A stretch of 64,000 bases of DNA from Rubrivivax sp. (lineage in GTDB: Bacteria > Pseudomonadota > Gammaproteobacteria > Burkholderiales > Burkholderiaceae_C). Within the stretch, counting starts at the first letter, position 1. Every line of letters begins with the position of its first letter. Of this stretch, positions 29,444 to 38,698 are shown piece by piece. Under the pieces are notes generated by a model, which was not told the DNA's origin, did no database searches, and was given only the letters and a program-made list of their open reading frames with translations. Both the position numbers and the translations under genes were made by a program. Where the stretch lies: NCBI GenBank assembly GCA_022843905.1, contig JALHMT010000001.1, forward strand, positions 124,001-188,000, in the 5' to 3' direction.

Positions 29444-29652
29444 CGCTGTCCGCTTTACCTGAGAGATTCGGTACTGCCGCGCCCCGCCCTTGTCGGTGGG
29501 AGGCCGGCAGCCCTTGCCCCTTCGGTGGGCCACCGGACAAGTCTCCCGGGGGCCTCTCTCCAGTGAGGTGAGGAAGTCAGTCCTTTTGCCTGAGCGTTAC
29601 GCTTTGCAGCTCGCCTTCGGCGGTTCCACGGGGGAACTCTCTCCTGACGGGC
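29444..29652 (-). promoter_or_regulatory. Tandem glycine riboswitch upstream of gcvT
   Basis: Read on the minus strand, two glycine aptamers lie in a row. The first (about 29650-29570) has GGAGAGAG, CGCCGAAGG, GCAAAGCG and CTCAGGCAAAAGGAC. The second (about 29565-29444) has GGAGAGAGG, CACCGAAGGGGCAAG, an extended P3 arm, and CTCTCAGGTAAAGCGGACAG. These are the conserved core elements of the glycine riboswitch class. It would switch on gcvT-gcvH-gcvP-sdaA when glycine is abundant. The rest of the gap to the divergent gamma-glutamyltransferase gene (29653-29749) should hold the promoters. Confidence 0.95.
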
Positions 29653-29749
29653 GGCAGTGTAGCAGCGGGCACCGCGCTTCACGGCAGTCGGGCGCCGCTG
29701 CATCATCGGCGCCCTGTCATTGTTCGCGCCTTCTGCCGCAAGCTTCGTC

Positions 29750-31561
29750 ATGATCCAGCCCCTCCGACCCTGGCGTCCCGTGCTGCTCGCGCTGGCCGCC
29801 GCGCTGGCAGCCTGCGCCACGCCGCCCGCCCCGCCGGCGCTCAACTACAGCATCCCGGCGATGCCCGAGGGGGCCTCCGGCTATGTCGAGAAGCCGGGCT
29901 GGGCGGTCTCGCGCTTCGCCGTCGCGGCGGCCAACCCGCTGGCCACCGATGCCGGCTTCCAGGTGCTGAAGGCCGGCGGCAACGCGCTCGACGCCGCCGT
30001 GGCGGTGCAGATGGTGCTGGCCCTGGTGGAGCCGCAAAGCAGCGGCATCGGCGGCGGCGCCTTCCTGATGCACTGGGACGGCCGCCGGGTCCAGGCCTGG
30101 GACGGCCGCGAGACCGCGCCCGCCGCGGCCGACGAGCGCCAGTTCCTGCAGCCCGGCGGCCAGCCCCTGCCGTTCGAGCGTGCCGCAGTGGGCGGCCTGT
30201 CGGTGGGCGTGCCCGGCGTGGTGAAGATGCTGGAAGCCGCGCACCGCGTGCACGGCCGCCTGCCCTGGGCGCAGCTGATGCAGCCGGCCATCGTGCTGGC
30301 CGAAGAGGGATTCCGCGTCAGCCCGCGCATGAACACGCAGTTGCGTGCGGAAACGGCACTGAAGGGCGATGCACAGGCCGCCGCGTACTTCTACCAGCCC
30401 GACGGCACACCCCGGCCGGTGGGCCAGCTGCTCAGGAACCCGGCCCTGGCCGCGGTGCTGCGCGACATCGCGCAGCGTGGCGCCGTCGCGCTGCACACGG
30501 GCGCCGTGGCCGAGGACATCGTGCGCCGCGTGCGCGCACATGCCAACCCGGGCCGCCTGACGCTGTCCGACCTGGCCGGCTACCGCCCGCTGCAGCGCGA
30601 GCCGCTGTGCACCGACTGGCGCACGACCTGGCGGGTCTGCGGTTTCCCGCCGCCGTCGTCGGGGCACCTGGCGGTGATGCAGATCCTCGGCCTGCTGGAG
30701 CGCAGCGCGCCGCCGGCGCAGCCCTTGCAGGCCGGCGTGCCCGGTGCCGACTGGCTGCACCACTACACCGAGGCCGCACGCCTGGCCTACGCCGACCGCG
30801 CGATGTACGTGGCCGACCCCGACTTCGTCGCTGCGCCCGCCGGCCGCTGGACCAGCCTGCTCGACGACGCCTACCTGCGCCAGCGCGCCACGCTCATCGG
30901 TGCGCGCAGCATGGGCACGGCCGTCGCCGGCCAGCCGGGCGGTGAACGCAGCGCGATGGCCGCCATGCCGCAGCAGCCCGAGAGCGGTACCAGCCACATC
31001 AGCATCGTCGACGGCGAGGGCCGTGCGGTGGCCATGACCACCACCATCGAGGCGGCCTGGGGCGCGCGCATCATGAGCGACGGCGGCAGCGGCCTGCCTG
31101 GCGGCTTCCTGCTGAACAACCAGCTCACCGACTTTTCCAGCCAGCCGACTGATGCGGCCGGCCGGCCCATCGCCAACCGCGTGCAGCCGGGCAAGCGCCC
31201 GCGCTCGAGCATGAGCCCCACCCTGGTGTTCGACCGCAGCGACGGCCGCCTGCTGATGAGCACCGGCTCGCCGGGCGGTGCGGCCATCATCCACTTCACG
31301 GCCAAGACGCTGGTGGCCAGCTTCGACTGGGGACTGGACGCGCAGCGTGCCGTGAGCCTGCCCAACTTCGGCAGCTTCAACGGGCCCACCGTGCTGGAAA
31401 AGGGGCGCTTCCCCGCCGCCACGGTCGAGGCCCTGAAGGCGCGCGGCCACACCGTCGTCGAAACCGACATGACCAGCGGCCTGCAGGCCATCCAGCGCAC
31501 GCCCACCGGCTGGTTCGGCGCCGCCGATCCGCGGCGCGAAGGGGTCGTGAAGGGAGAGTAG
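29750..31561 (+). CDS. ggt: Gamma-glutamyltransferase, predicted lipoprotein
   Basis: The protein has 603 residues from ATG at 29750. The signal ends in a lipobox LAAC (LALAAALAACATPP), so it should be lipid-anchored rather than freely periplasmic. The large-subunit part includes GNALDAAVAVQMVLALVEPQSSGIGGGAFLM. Autocleavage should occur before the Thr of ESGTSHISIVDGEGRAVAMTTTIE, which becomes the nucleophile of the small subunit. GLPGGFLLNNQLTDF and RPRSSMSPTLVF are also conserved. It hydrolyses or transfers the gamma-glutamyl group of glutathione and related compounds. It is divergent from gcvT. A second, non-lipoprotein relative lies at 59776-61401. Confidence 0.94.
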   Translation: MIQPLRPWRPVLLALAAALAACATPPAPPALNYSIPAMPEGASGYVEKPGWAVSRFAVAAANPLATDAGFQVLKAGGNALDAAVAVQMVLALVEPQSSGIGGGAFLMHWDGRRVQAWDGRETAPAAADERQFLQPGGQPLPFERAAVGGLSVGVPGVVKMLEAAHRVHGRLPWAQLMQPAIVLAEEGFRVSPRMNTQLRAETALKGDAQAAAYFYQPDGTPRPVGQLLRNPALAAVLRDIAQRGAVALHTGAVAEDIVRRVRAHANPGRLTLSDLAGYRPLQREPLCTDWRTTWRVCGFPPPSSGHLAVMQILGLLERSAPPAQPLQAGVPGADWLHHYTEAARLAYADRAMYVADPDFVAAPAGRWTSLLDDAYLRQRATLIGARSMGTAVAGQPGGERSAMAAMPQQPESGTSHISIVDGEGRAVAMTTTIEAAWGARIMSDGGSGLPGGFLLNNQLTDFSSQPTDAAGRPIANRVQPGKRPRSSMSPTLVFDRSDGRLLMSTGSPGGAAIIHFTAKTLVASFDWGLDAQRAVSLPNFGSFNGPTVLEKGRFPAATVEALKARGHTVVETDMTSGLQAIQRTPTGWFGAADPRREGVVKGE

Positions 31562-31577
31562 GCCGCCCGGCGGCGTG

Positions 31578-32150
31578 CTACTCGCGCAGCATCATGCTCA
31601 GCAGCAGCCGCGCCTTGTCCCAGTCGCGGCGCACGGTGCGCTCGGTGACGTCCAGCGCGTCGGCGATCTCGGTTTCCGAGTAACCGCCGAAGTAGCGCAT
31701 CTCCACCACCTGGGCCAGCCTGGGCTCGGCTTCTGCCAGGCGCTGCAGGGCCTCGTGCACATTGAGAACTTCGTCTTCGCCCGCAGGCAGGTCGTCGACG
31801 AGCGCGGTGTTCAGCGTGAGCTTGTCGAGATCGCCGCCGCGGCGCTGGGCCTGCCTTTCGCGCACGGTGTCGATGATCACCGAACGCATGATCTTCGAGG
31901 CGTAGGCGAAGAAGGCGCGGCGATCCTCGGCGCGCAGCGCCGTGCCGTTCAGGAAGCGCAGGTAGCTCTCGTGCACCAGCGCCGTGGTGTCCATCATGGT
32001 GTTGCGGCCGCCGTCGCGCAGCCGCGAGCGCGCCAGCCGGCGCAGCTCGCCGTAGGCGGCGGTGAACAGCTGGTCCTGGGCGCCCGGCTCGCCGGCGTTC
32101 ACGCGGGTGATCAAGGCCCCGATGTCGGGCGGCGGCACAGGCGGGTTCAT
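31578..32150 (-). CDS. ECF-type RNA polymerase sigma factor
   Basis: The protein has 190 residues from ATG at 32150 (MNPPVPPPDIGALITRVNAG). Region 2 includes QLFTAAYGELRRLARSRL, TTALVHESYLRFL and FFAYASKIMRSVIIDTVRER. Region 4 includes LPAGEDEVLNVHEALQRLAE and QVVEMRYFGGYSETEIADALDVTERTVRRDW. The TALVHESYLRF pattern marks the sigma subfamily often found beside serine/threonine kinases (TIGR02999-like). No kinase or anti-sigma factor is adjacent here. Upstream in-frame codons look non-coding, so the later start was chosen. It is convergent with ggt and divergent from the hybrid kinase that follows, which might be a target. That last point is inference. Confidence 0.9.
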   Translation of the reverse strand: MNPPVPPPDIGALITRVNAGEPGAQDQLFTAAYGELRRLARSRLRDGGRNTMMDTTALVHESYLRFLNGTALRAEDRRAFFAYASKIMRSVIIDTVRERQAQRRGGDLDKLTLNTALVDDLPAGEDEVLNVHEALQRLAEAEPRLAQVVEMRYFGGYSETEIADALDVTERTVRRDWDKARLLLSMMLRE

Positions 32151-32398
32151 GGCCGGTCGACCTGGACCGCGCCGCGCTGGCCGGCAAGGTACCGGGCCCT
32201 CGAGGGCGCTGCGGACGAGGCGGAACTGCTGGTCATGCCCCGCATTGTGGTGTCTTCTCCCCGGAGAAAGGTCGAACAGACCCTCCCTCACGGCTCTGAT
32301 TTCGCACTGAAGGGCCCCATGACTGGCGCGGCGCGGCGAATAATCGGGGGTTCGAGGGAATCGCCGTCAATGTAACGGCATGCACGAAAGGTTGCTCG

Positions 32399-35300
32399 TT
32401 GGCTGGTTTCCAGGCGCCGGTGGAGTCGGTGCTGTCAGACGCCCAGATCAGGTTGCACCACCGCATGGCGCCCGCCGCCATCGGCGCGTCGGCGGTGGCC
32501 GGCATCGTCATCGCGTCCCTGCTGTGGAGCGACGCCGCTGACGCCGGCATCGTTCCCTGGGCCGCGGCCCTGTTGATGGCCCTGGCGGTGCGCATCGGTG
32601 TGCGCCAGGCGCATGCCGGTCGGCCTGAAGACCCGCAGCGCTGGCGCTTCCTCTACCGCCTGAGCTTCCTGCTGCACGGCCTGGCCTGGGGTGCCCTGCC
32701 GGTGATGGCGGCCTGGAAGCTGGACCACGAGCTGCAGGATGCCGTGCTGGTGGTCCTGATGGCGATGGTCGGTGGCTCCCTCGTTTCCAGCGCCTACGAC
32801 CGTGTGGCGGCCCTGCTGTTCTCGGCTCCCGTGCTGGTGCCGCTGTATCTGTCCCTGGCGGGCTTCCGTACCGAGCCGCAACTGGCCCTGGGTGCGGCCG
32901 TGACGGTGTTCCTGGCCGCCATGTGGCTCGCAGCCAGCCGCAGTTCTCAGGCACTGTTCGGGGCGGTGCGGGCGCAGCAGGCTGCGGCCGAGCGTGCCAA
33001 CGACGCGGAGCAGGCGCGGCGCGCGCTGGCCGAACAGCACCACCTGCTGTCCACGCTGATGCGCAGCACCTCGCAGGGTTACTGGTTCATCGACGTTGCG
33101 GGCCTCACGGTCGATCTCAACCAGGCGATGTGCCGGTTGCTGGGCCGCTCGCGCGAGGAGGTGCTCGGGCGCTCGGCGCGCAGCTTCATCGTGCCCGACG
33201 ACCTGCCCGTGCTCGACGCCGCCCTGGAGGCGCGTCGCCGCGGCGAGGTCGGCTCCTACGAGGTGAGGCTGCAGCGGCCCGACGGCAGCCAGTGGCTGTG
33301 CCACAACAATGCCACGCCGCTGTTCGACATCGACGGCCACAGCAATGGCTCGGTGGGCCTGTGGACCGACCTCAGCGCCCACCAGGCGGCCGAAAGGGAG
33401 CTGCGCGCCTACCAGCTGGTGGTCAACTCGATGGTCGATCCCGTCTCCGTGGTCGACGAAGACCTGCGCTACCGGCTGGTCAACGATGCCTGGTGCCGCA
33501 CCACCGGCATGCAGCGCGCGCAGGCCGTCGGGTCCAGCACGGACGAGGCACTGGGCGGCAGGGTGCCGCCCGAGCGCGTGGTCGCCCTGCAGGAATGCAT
33601 CGACCAGCAGCAGCTCCGGGTGGTGCGTTCTCCGGTGTACACCGCCGCCCTCGAAGGGCGGCTCATCGAGACGCGCTATCACCCTTACCGCGACGACGAC
33701 AGCGGCCTGCGCTGCGTGGCCATGGTGTCGCGCGACATCACCGAGGAAGTGCGCGCCAGCGAGGCCCTGGGCGCCGTTGCCGAGGACCTGCGCCGCACGC
33801 TCAATGCCACGGGTGACGCCATCTTCGCCAGCGATGCCCAAGATCCGCACCAGCCGGTGCGCTTCATCAACGAGCGCATGCTGGCGATGTGGGGCCTGCC
33901 GCGAGACGCCGGGGCGACGGTGACGCCCGCCGACATCCTGGCGGTGGCGGCACCCCTGTTCCAGGAGCCCGAGCAGGAGCTGGCCCGCATCGGCGACATC
34001 GTCGCCCACAACCTGCATGACGAGCGCCGCCTGGCGCTGCGCGACGGCCGGGTGCTGCTGCGCCGCTGCATGCCGGCCGAAGGTCCGCATGGCACGGTGC
34101 GGGTGTGGAGCTTTCGTGACATCACCGTGGAAGACCAGGCCGTCGGCGCATTGCGCGACAGCGAGGCCCGGCAGCGTGCCCTGCTGGGGGCCTTCCCCGG
34201 CTACATCGCGGCCTTCGACCAGGACTTCCGCTACACCTATGTCAATGGCCGCTTTGCGCAGTTGATGGGGCGCGAGATCGACGACGTCCTGGGGCGCTCC
34301 ATGGAGGAGGTGGTCGGTGAGGAGCGCTTCCTGACCACCTACGCCGTGCTCACGAAGGCGCTGGACGGAGAGCAGCACCGCAGCGAGCGCAGCTACCCGG
34401 CACGCGATGGCAGGCCCCCGCTCGACCTGGAGATCACGCATGTGGCCGGTCCGCCCGGTCCCGACGGCAAGCGCATCTGCTACGGCTTCGGCGTCGACAT
34501 CACCGCGCGCAAGCGGGCCGAGGAAGCGCTGCTGGCCGCGCGCGACCTGGCCGAGCAGGCCAGCCGCGCCAAGTCGCAGTTCCTGGCCCACATGTCGCAC
34601 GAACTGCGCACGCCGCTGAACGCCATCATCGGCTTCACCGAGCTGCTGCAGACCGACCCGGCGCTGGCGCTGGGCGAGACCGAGCACTCGCACCTGCGCG
34701 AGATCGCCAACGGCGGCCACCACCTGCTGGAACTGATCAACGAGCTGCTCGACCTGGGTCGCATCGAGAGCGGGCAGCTCGTCGTCGAGCACACCGCGGT
34801 GCCGCTGGCCGAGCTGTTCGAGGAGTGCCTGGCCTTCGTCCGCGGCCTGGCGGCGCAGCGCGGGCTGCGCGTGTTGCCGGCGCCGGCGCTGGCGGCGGGC
34901 GCGGCCCTGCTCGGCGACCGCATGCGCGTCAAGCAGGTGCTGCTGAACCTGCTGGGCAATGCCGTCAAGTACAACCGGCCCTCGGGCGAGATCGAACTGC
35001 GCTGCGAGGCCGTGGCAGGCCGCTGGCGCATCGAGGTCCGGGACGGGGGCCACGGCCTCGATGAAGCGCAGGCGTCGCGGCTGTTCACCCCCTTCGAGCG
35101 GCTGGATGCCGCGGACCGGGGCATCGAGGGCACCGGCATCGGTCTGGCGCTGTCGCGGCACCTGGTGCAGGCGATGGGCGGCACGATCGGCATCGACAGC
35201 CAGCCCGGCGTGGGCAGCCGGTTCTGGTTCAGTCTGCCGGCGGCGGAGCGCCGCGCACCGGCGCTGCGTCGCCTGTCGGGCCCGTCCGCTGCACGCGCGC

Positions 35301-35701
35301 CGGACGATGCCCCGCGGCGGCGCGTGCTGTACGTCGAGGACAACGCGGTCAACACCTTGCTGATGCAGGCCATGCTGGCGCGCGTGCCGGGGGTGCTGCT
35401 GCAGTGCGTCGACCACCCGGTCGAGGGCCTGAAGGCCGCGCAGGTCGACCCGCCGGCCCTGGTGCTGCTCGACCTGCAGCTGCCGGGCATCGACGGCTTC
35501 GAGGTCTTCGCGCGCCTGCGCGCCCATGAGGCCACCTGCGGCGTGCCGGTGGTGGCTGTCAGTGCCGATGGTTCGGGCGCCAGCATCGAGGCCGCCAGGG
35601 TGGCCGGTTTTGCGGCCTATCTGACCAAGCCGCTGGACCTGTCCAGGCTGCTGGCCACCGTGAAGCGGCTGCTCGACGAGACACCAGTGCAGCCGCGCTG
35701 A
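32399..35701 (+). CDS. Hybrid sensor histidine kinase with 6 membrane helices, PAS domains and receiver
   Basis: The protein has 1,100 residues from TTG at 32399, supported by GAAAGG at 9 nt; the next ATG (32465) would cut into the first helix. About six membrane helices occupy residues 23-180. A coiled-coil linker follows, then about four PAS-type domains (TSQGYWFIDVAGLTVDLNQAMCRLLG; VVDEDLRYRLVNDAWCRTTG; then around 460-590 and 600-720). The kinase core has FLAHMSHELRTPLNAIIGF (His734), LLNLLGNAVKYN, IEVRDGGHGLD and GTGIGLALSRHLV. The receiver domain has VLYVEDNAVN and VLLDLQLPGIDGF (Asp1025). It has no DNA-binding output. It probably signals through phosphotransfer to a separate partner. 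Confidence 0.93.
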   Translation: MAGFQAPVESVLSDAQIRLHHRMAPAAIGASAVAGIVIASLLWSDAADAGIVPWAAALLMALAVRIGVRQAHAGRPEDPQRWRFLYRLSFLLHGLAWGALPVMAAWKLDHELQDAVLVVLMAMVGGSLVSSAYDRVAALLFSAPVLVPLYLSLAGFRTEPQLALGAAVTVFLAAMWLAASRSSQALFGAVRAQQAAAERANDAEQARRALAEQHHLLSTLMRSTSQGYWFIDVAGLTVDLNQAMCRLLGRSREEVLGRSARSFIVPDDLPVLDAALEARRRGEVGSYEVRLQRPDGSQWLCHNNATPLFDIDGHSNGSVGLWTDLSAHQAAERELRAYQLVVNSMVDPVSVVDEDLRYRLVNDAWCRTTGMQRAQAVGSSTDEALGGRVPPERVVALQECIDQQQLRVVRSPVYTAALEGRLIETRYHPYRDDDSGLRCVAMVSRDITEEVRASEALGAVAEDLRRTLNATGDAIFASDAQDPHQPVRFINERMLAMWGLPRDAGATVTPADILAVAAPLFQEPEQELARIGDIVAHNLHDERRLALRDGRVLLRRCMPAEGPHGTVRVWSFRDITVEDQAVGALRDSEARQRALLGAFPGYIAAFDQDFRYTYVNGRFAQLMGREIDDVLGRSMEEVVGEERFLTTYAVLTKALDGEQHRSERSYPARDGRPPLDLEITHVAGPPGPDGKRICYGFGVDITARKRAEEALLAARDLAEQASRAKSQFLAHMSHELRTPLNAIIGFTELLQTDPALALGETEHSHLREIANGGHHLLELINELLDLGRIESGQLVVEHTAVPLAELFEECLAFVRGLAAQRGLRVLPAPALAAGAALLGDRMRVKQVLLNLLGNAVKYNRPSGEIELRCEAVAGRWRIEVRDGGHGLDEAQASRLFTPFERLDAADRGIEGTGIGLALSRHLVQAMGGTIGIDSQPGVGSRFWFSLPAAERRAPALRRLSGPSAARAPDDAPRRRVLYVEDNAVNTLLMQAMLARVPGVLLQCVDHPVEGLKAAQVDPPALVLLDLQLPGIDGFEVFARLRAHEATCGVPVVAVSADGSGASIEAARVAGFAAYLTKPLDLSRLLATVKRLLDETPVQPR

Positions 35702-35768
35702 TCCGGTCCTTCAGCGCAGCCGCGCTGAAATAGCCCGTCAGCGCGCCCCCGCGGCGCTCGCGCCGCGG

Positions 35769-37499
35769 TCACGGCGCCGGCAGATCGCCCAAGGCGTCCG
35801 CCGGCGGCGGCGCGCTCAGACCGAAGACCGGATGGCGCCGATAGGCGGGCTCGGCATGACGGCGGCCGTGGGCGTGGATGAAGTCCAGTACCAACTGCGC
35901 ATCGTCCAGCCGCCCCGGCTCGGCGGCCGCCCAGCGCTCGAACGCCTCGCGCAGCCCGGGCTCGTCGCGCAGCATGGCTTCGGCCGTGTCCTCGAACACG
36001 TAGTCGCTGTAGTGCTCCTTGCGTTCCAGCACGCTGGCGAAGAAGCCCCAGCGGAAGAAGCTGTCGTGCGCCATGGGCTCCAGCGTCTCGACGGCGTAGC
36101 GGGCGCGCGCCTGGGCCAGCGGCACCCAGAAGTCGCCGGCCTGCGCCGTGACCGGCTCGGTGGCTGTCGTCAAGGCCAGTTCGTCGAAGAAGGCCCGGCC
36201 TTCGTAGGGCAGGGGCCGGCAGGTCGCGTGCTCGACCCGGTGCACGCGGGCGCTGAGCGTGATGTCACGCGTCAGCCGCTGCAGGCGCAGGCCGTTCCAG
36301 GCCAGGCGCTCGATGGGTTCGCGCCAGGCCTGCGGGATCAGGTAGCCGGCGACACCCGCGATGCCGTCCAGCATCAGCGCATGGTCGTGATGCGGGATCT
36401 CGCGTTCCCAGGGCTGCTGGCGGTCATAGGTCAGCCGCTGGTAGCGGCCGATGCGGCTGGGCCGCTCCACCGCCCGGTAGCCGCGAAAGCGCAACGGCGT
36501 GGCGCGTTCCATGTCGATGCGCCAGCGCAGCGGCCACACGGCCGGTGGCGTCGCGCGCGCGGCGCGGCGCAGCGCGCCGATGCGCTCGCCGTGCGCCACT
36601 GTCCAGTCCAGGCACACGTCGACCAGTGCGCGCATCGACGCGTAGCGGTCGGCATAGGGCTTGAGCATGTGGGTCTCGGGCATGAAGCCGATGGTGTGGT
36701 GCAGCGCCGCGAAGCCGGTGGAGTAGCGCGGCGTGTCCAGGAAGTCGGCGATGCCCTCGTCGGGCGTGCGCCCCACCGGGTTGACGTAGGGGCAGGTGGG
36801 CCAGCCGCGCGCGCCCATCGCGGCGTAGATGGCCGGCAGCATCTGCGTGCGCAGGTGCTCGCCCAGCGCGCCGCCCAGCTTGTCGGGCTGCGTCGCGATC
36901 AGCGTCATCGTGTAGGCGTAGTCGGCGCCGTTGGAGGTGTGCGTGTCCACCATCACGTCGGGGTCCCATTCGGCGAACAGCTGCGTGAAGACGCGCGCGG
37001 CGCTGCTGTCGCACTTGACGAAGTCGCGGTTCAGGTCGAGGTGCAGCGCGTTGCCGCGGAAGCCGAACTGTTCGGGCCCGACCTGGTTGGCGCGCGAGCG
37101 GTCGTTGCGGTCGCGGCAGCCGTCGACGTTGTAGACCGGCACGAACAGGAACGCCGTGCGGCCCAGCGCGGCGCGGCGTGCGGGGTCGTTGCAGAGGTCG
37201 CGCACCAGCGCCATGCAGGCGTCGATGCCTTCGGGCTCGCCGGGGTGGATGCCGTTGTTGTTGAAGAACACCGGCCGCTGCTGCGCGTGCAGCGTGGCGG
37301 GGTCGAAGCAGCCGTCGGCCGTCACCACGCCGGCGTGCATCGGGCTGCCGCCGTCGGACGTGCCGATGCGCCAGAAGCGCAGCGCCTGCGGGTGGGCCGC
37401 GGCCAGCGCCTCGTAGAACGCGATGCAGGCCTCCCAGGAGGTGCTCTGGTTGCCGTTGCCCGTTTCGAATGGCGTGCGCGGAAGGGCGGCTGCGCTCAT
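35769..37499 (-). CDS. M14-family zinc carboxypeptidase
   Basis: The protein has 576 residues. The zinc site is visible as NNNGIHPGEPEGIDA (His and Glu) with a later His in VDTHTSNGADYAYTMT. FVPVYNVDGCRDRNDRSRANQVGPEQFGFRGNALHLDLNRDFVK carries the substrate-carboxylate arginines and Asn. No signal peptide is visible, so it is probably cytoplasmic. It is likely to trim amino acids or peptide-like compounds. It starts 10 nt after the racemase-family gene on the same strand, so the two probably form an operon, perhaps acting on D-amino-acid-containing or modified peptides (inference). Confidence 0.88.
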   Translation of the reverse strand: MSAAALPRTPFETGNGNQSTSWEACIAFYEALAAAHPQALRFWRIGTSDGGSPMHAGVVTADGCFDPATLHAQQRPVFFNNNGIHPGEPEGIDACMALVRDLCNDPARRAALGRTAFLFVPVYNVDGCRDRNDRSRANQVGPEQFGFRGNALHLDLNRDFVKCDSSAARVFTQLFAEWDPDVMVDTHTSNGADYAYTMTLIATQPDKLGGALGEHLRTQMLPAIYAAMGARGWPTCPYVNPVGRTPDEGIADFLDTPRYSTGFAALHHTIGFMPETHMLKPYADRYASMRALVDVCLDWTVAHGERIGALRRAARATPPAVWPLRWRIDMERATPLRFRGYRAVERPSRIGRYQRLTYDRQQPWEREIPHHDHALMLDGIAGVAGYLIPQAWREPIERLAWNGLRLQRLTRDITLSARVHRVEHATCRPLPYEGRAFFDELALTTATEPVTAQAGDFWVPLAQARARYAVETLEPMAHDSFFRWGFFASVLERKEHYSDYVFEDTAEAMLRDEPGLREAFERWAAAEPGRLDDAQLVLDFIHAHGRRHAEPAYRRHPVFGLSAPPPADALGDLPAP

Positions 37500-37509
37500 C
37501 GCGGCGGGT

Positions 37510-38160
37510 TCAGCGAATGCCGGCGCGCAGCTTGCGCACTGCCGAGTCGACGGTGGTCATCACCGGCAGCCCGGTGCGCGCGGCCACCCGTGGAGCCGCG
37601 CGTGCCATGCTGAACTGCGCCAGGGCGATGAGGGTGCAGCCGCGTGCCGCGAGCGACTCGGCCGCCGCGGCGGTGAGCTCGTCGTGCGCCGCCGCGTCGC
37701 CGCGGTTCAGCGCCTCCAGGCCGCCCTCGGCCAGGGCCGTGTGCAGCGTGATGCCGGCGGGAAACTCCGCCGGCATGCTGGCCAGCGTGGGCGGGAAGCT
37801 GGACACCAGGCCGATGGCGCCGCCGATGCGCGCCTGCAGCCCCACGGCCTCGTCGATCATGGCCTCGTTGGGCTTGAGCACCGGCATGTGAGCGTGCTTG
37901 CGCGCCGCGGCCTCGATGCAGGGCCCGAAGGCCGAGCAGGTGAAGAGGATGCCCTGCGCGCCGGTGGACACGGCGTAGTCGGTCAGCGCGATAAAGCGGG
38001 CTGTCATGGCCTCGTCGAGCCGGCCGCTGCGGGCGAGGTCGGCCGACAGGCTGTCGTCGAGCAGGTTCATGCGCATGGCGTCGGGCCACAGGCGCTCCAT
38101 CGCTTCGTTGATGGGCGCCTGCGAGTGCGTCAGGGCGTGGACGAGGGCGATGCGGGTCAT
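37510..38160 (-). CDS. Aspartate/glutamate racemase family protein
   Basis: The protein has 216 residues from ATG at 38160 (MTRIALVHALTHSQAPINEAM). The two active-site cysteines of the Asp/Glu/hydantoin racemase fold can be placed in GILFTCSAFGPCIEAA and AARGCTLIALAQFSMARAAP. It is short compared with glutamate racemase MurI and lacks its signature, so hydantoin or arylmalonate-decarboxylase-like chemistry is also possible. It lies just upstream of the M14 carboxypeptidase gene. Confidence 0.8.
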   Translation of the reverse strand: MTRIALVHALTHSQAPINEAMERLWPDAMRMNLLDDSLSADLARSGRLDEAMTARFIALTDYAVSTGAQGILFTCSAFGPCIEAAARKHAHMPVLKPNEAMIDEAVGLQARIGGAIGLVSSFPPTLASMPAEFPAGITLHTALAEGGLEALNRGDAAAHDELTAAAAESLAARGCTLIALAQFSMARAAPRVAARTGLPVMTTVDSAVRKLRAGIR

Positions 38161-38218
38161 GGTCGGGTCCGGGGAAAGCTGAGGGGTGCGGGCCGTGGCG
38201 AAGGGATAGTATGGCGGC

Positions 38219-38680
38219 ATGAGCACGGAACTGGCCACGCTGCGGCGCATCCTGCGCGAGTGCCGCACCCTGGCGGTGGTCGGCCTGTCGGCCGAATGGC
38301 ACCGCCCCAGCTTCTTTGCCGCCAAGTACATGCAGGGCAAGGGCTACCGCATCGTGCCGGTGAACCCGCGCTACGAAGAGATCCTGGGCGAGCGCTGCTA
38401 CGCCCGCCTGGAAGACATCCCCTTCAAGGTCGACATGGTCGACGTCTTCCGCAAGGCCGCCGACGTGCCGCCCATCGCGCGCAGTGCCGCCGCCATCGGC
38501 GCGCGCTGCCTGTGGCAGCAACTGGGTGTGGTCAGTGCCGAGGCCGATGCCATCGCGCGTGACGCCGGCATGGACTCGGTGATGGACCGCTGCGTGAAGA
38601 TCGAACACGCGCGCCTGTTCGGCGGCCTGCACTGGGTGGGCGTGAACACGGGCGTGATCTCCGCGCGGCGACCGGCCTGA
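38219..38680 (+). CDS. CoA-binding domain protein (YccU-like)
   Basis: The protein has 153 residues. LAVVGLSAEWHRPSFFAAKYMQGKGYRIVPVNPRYEEILGE is the CoA-binding Rossmann pattern, and LWQQLGVVSAEADAIARDAGM...MDRCVKIEH is the usual second half. Related small proteins bind CoA in vitro but have no settled role. It is followed by the sulfhydrylase gene after 18 nt, so the two are probably cotranscribed. Confidence 0.9.
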   Translation: MSTELATLRRILRECRTLAVVGLSAEWHRPSFFAAKYMQGKGYRIVPVNPRYEEILGERCYARLEDIPFKVDMVDVFRKAADVPPIARSAAAIGARCLWQQLGVVSAEADAIARDAGMDSVMDRCVKIEHARLFGGLHWVGVNTGVISARRPA

Positions 38681-38698
38681 ATCCGCCTGGACCCCGCC

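Noticed and set aside
31562..31575. GCCGCC-C-GGCGGC inverted repeat between ggt and the sigma factor as a terminator
   Set aside because: The loop is one base and no T-run follows, so it is not a convincing intrinsic terminator.
32435..35527. A 1,030-codon open frame antisense to the hybrid kinase
   Set aside because: The kinase on the plus strand has all expected motifs, and the antisense frame has no domain.
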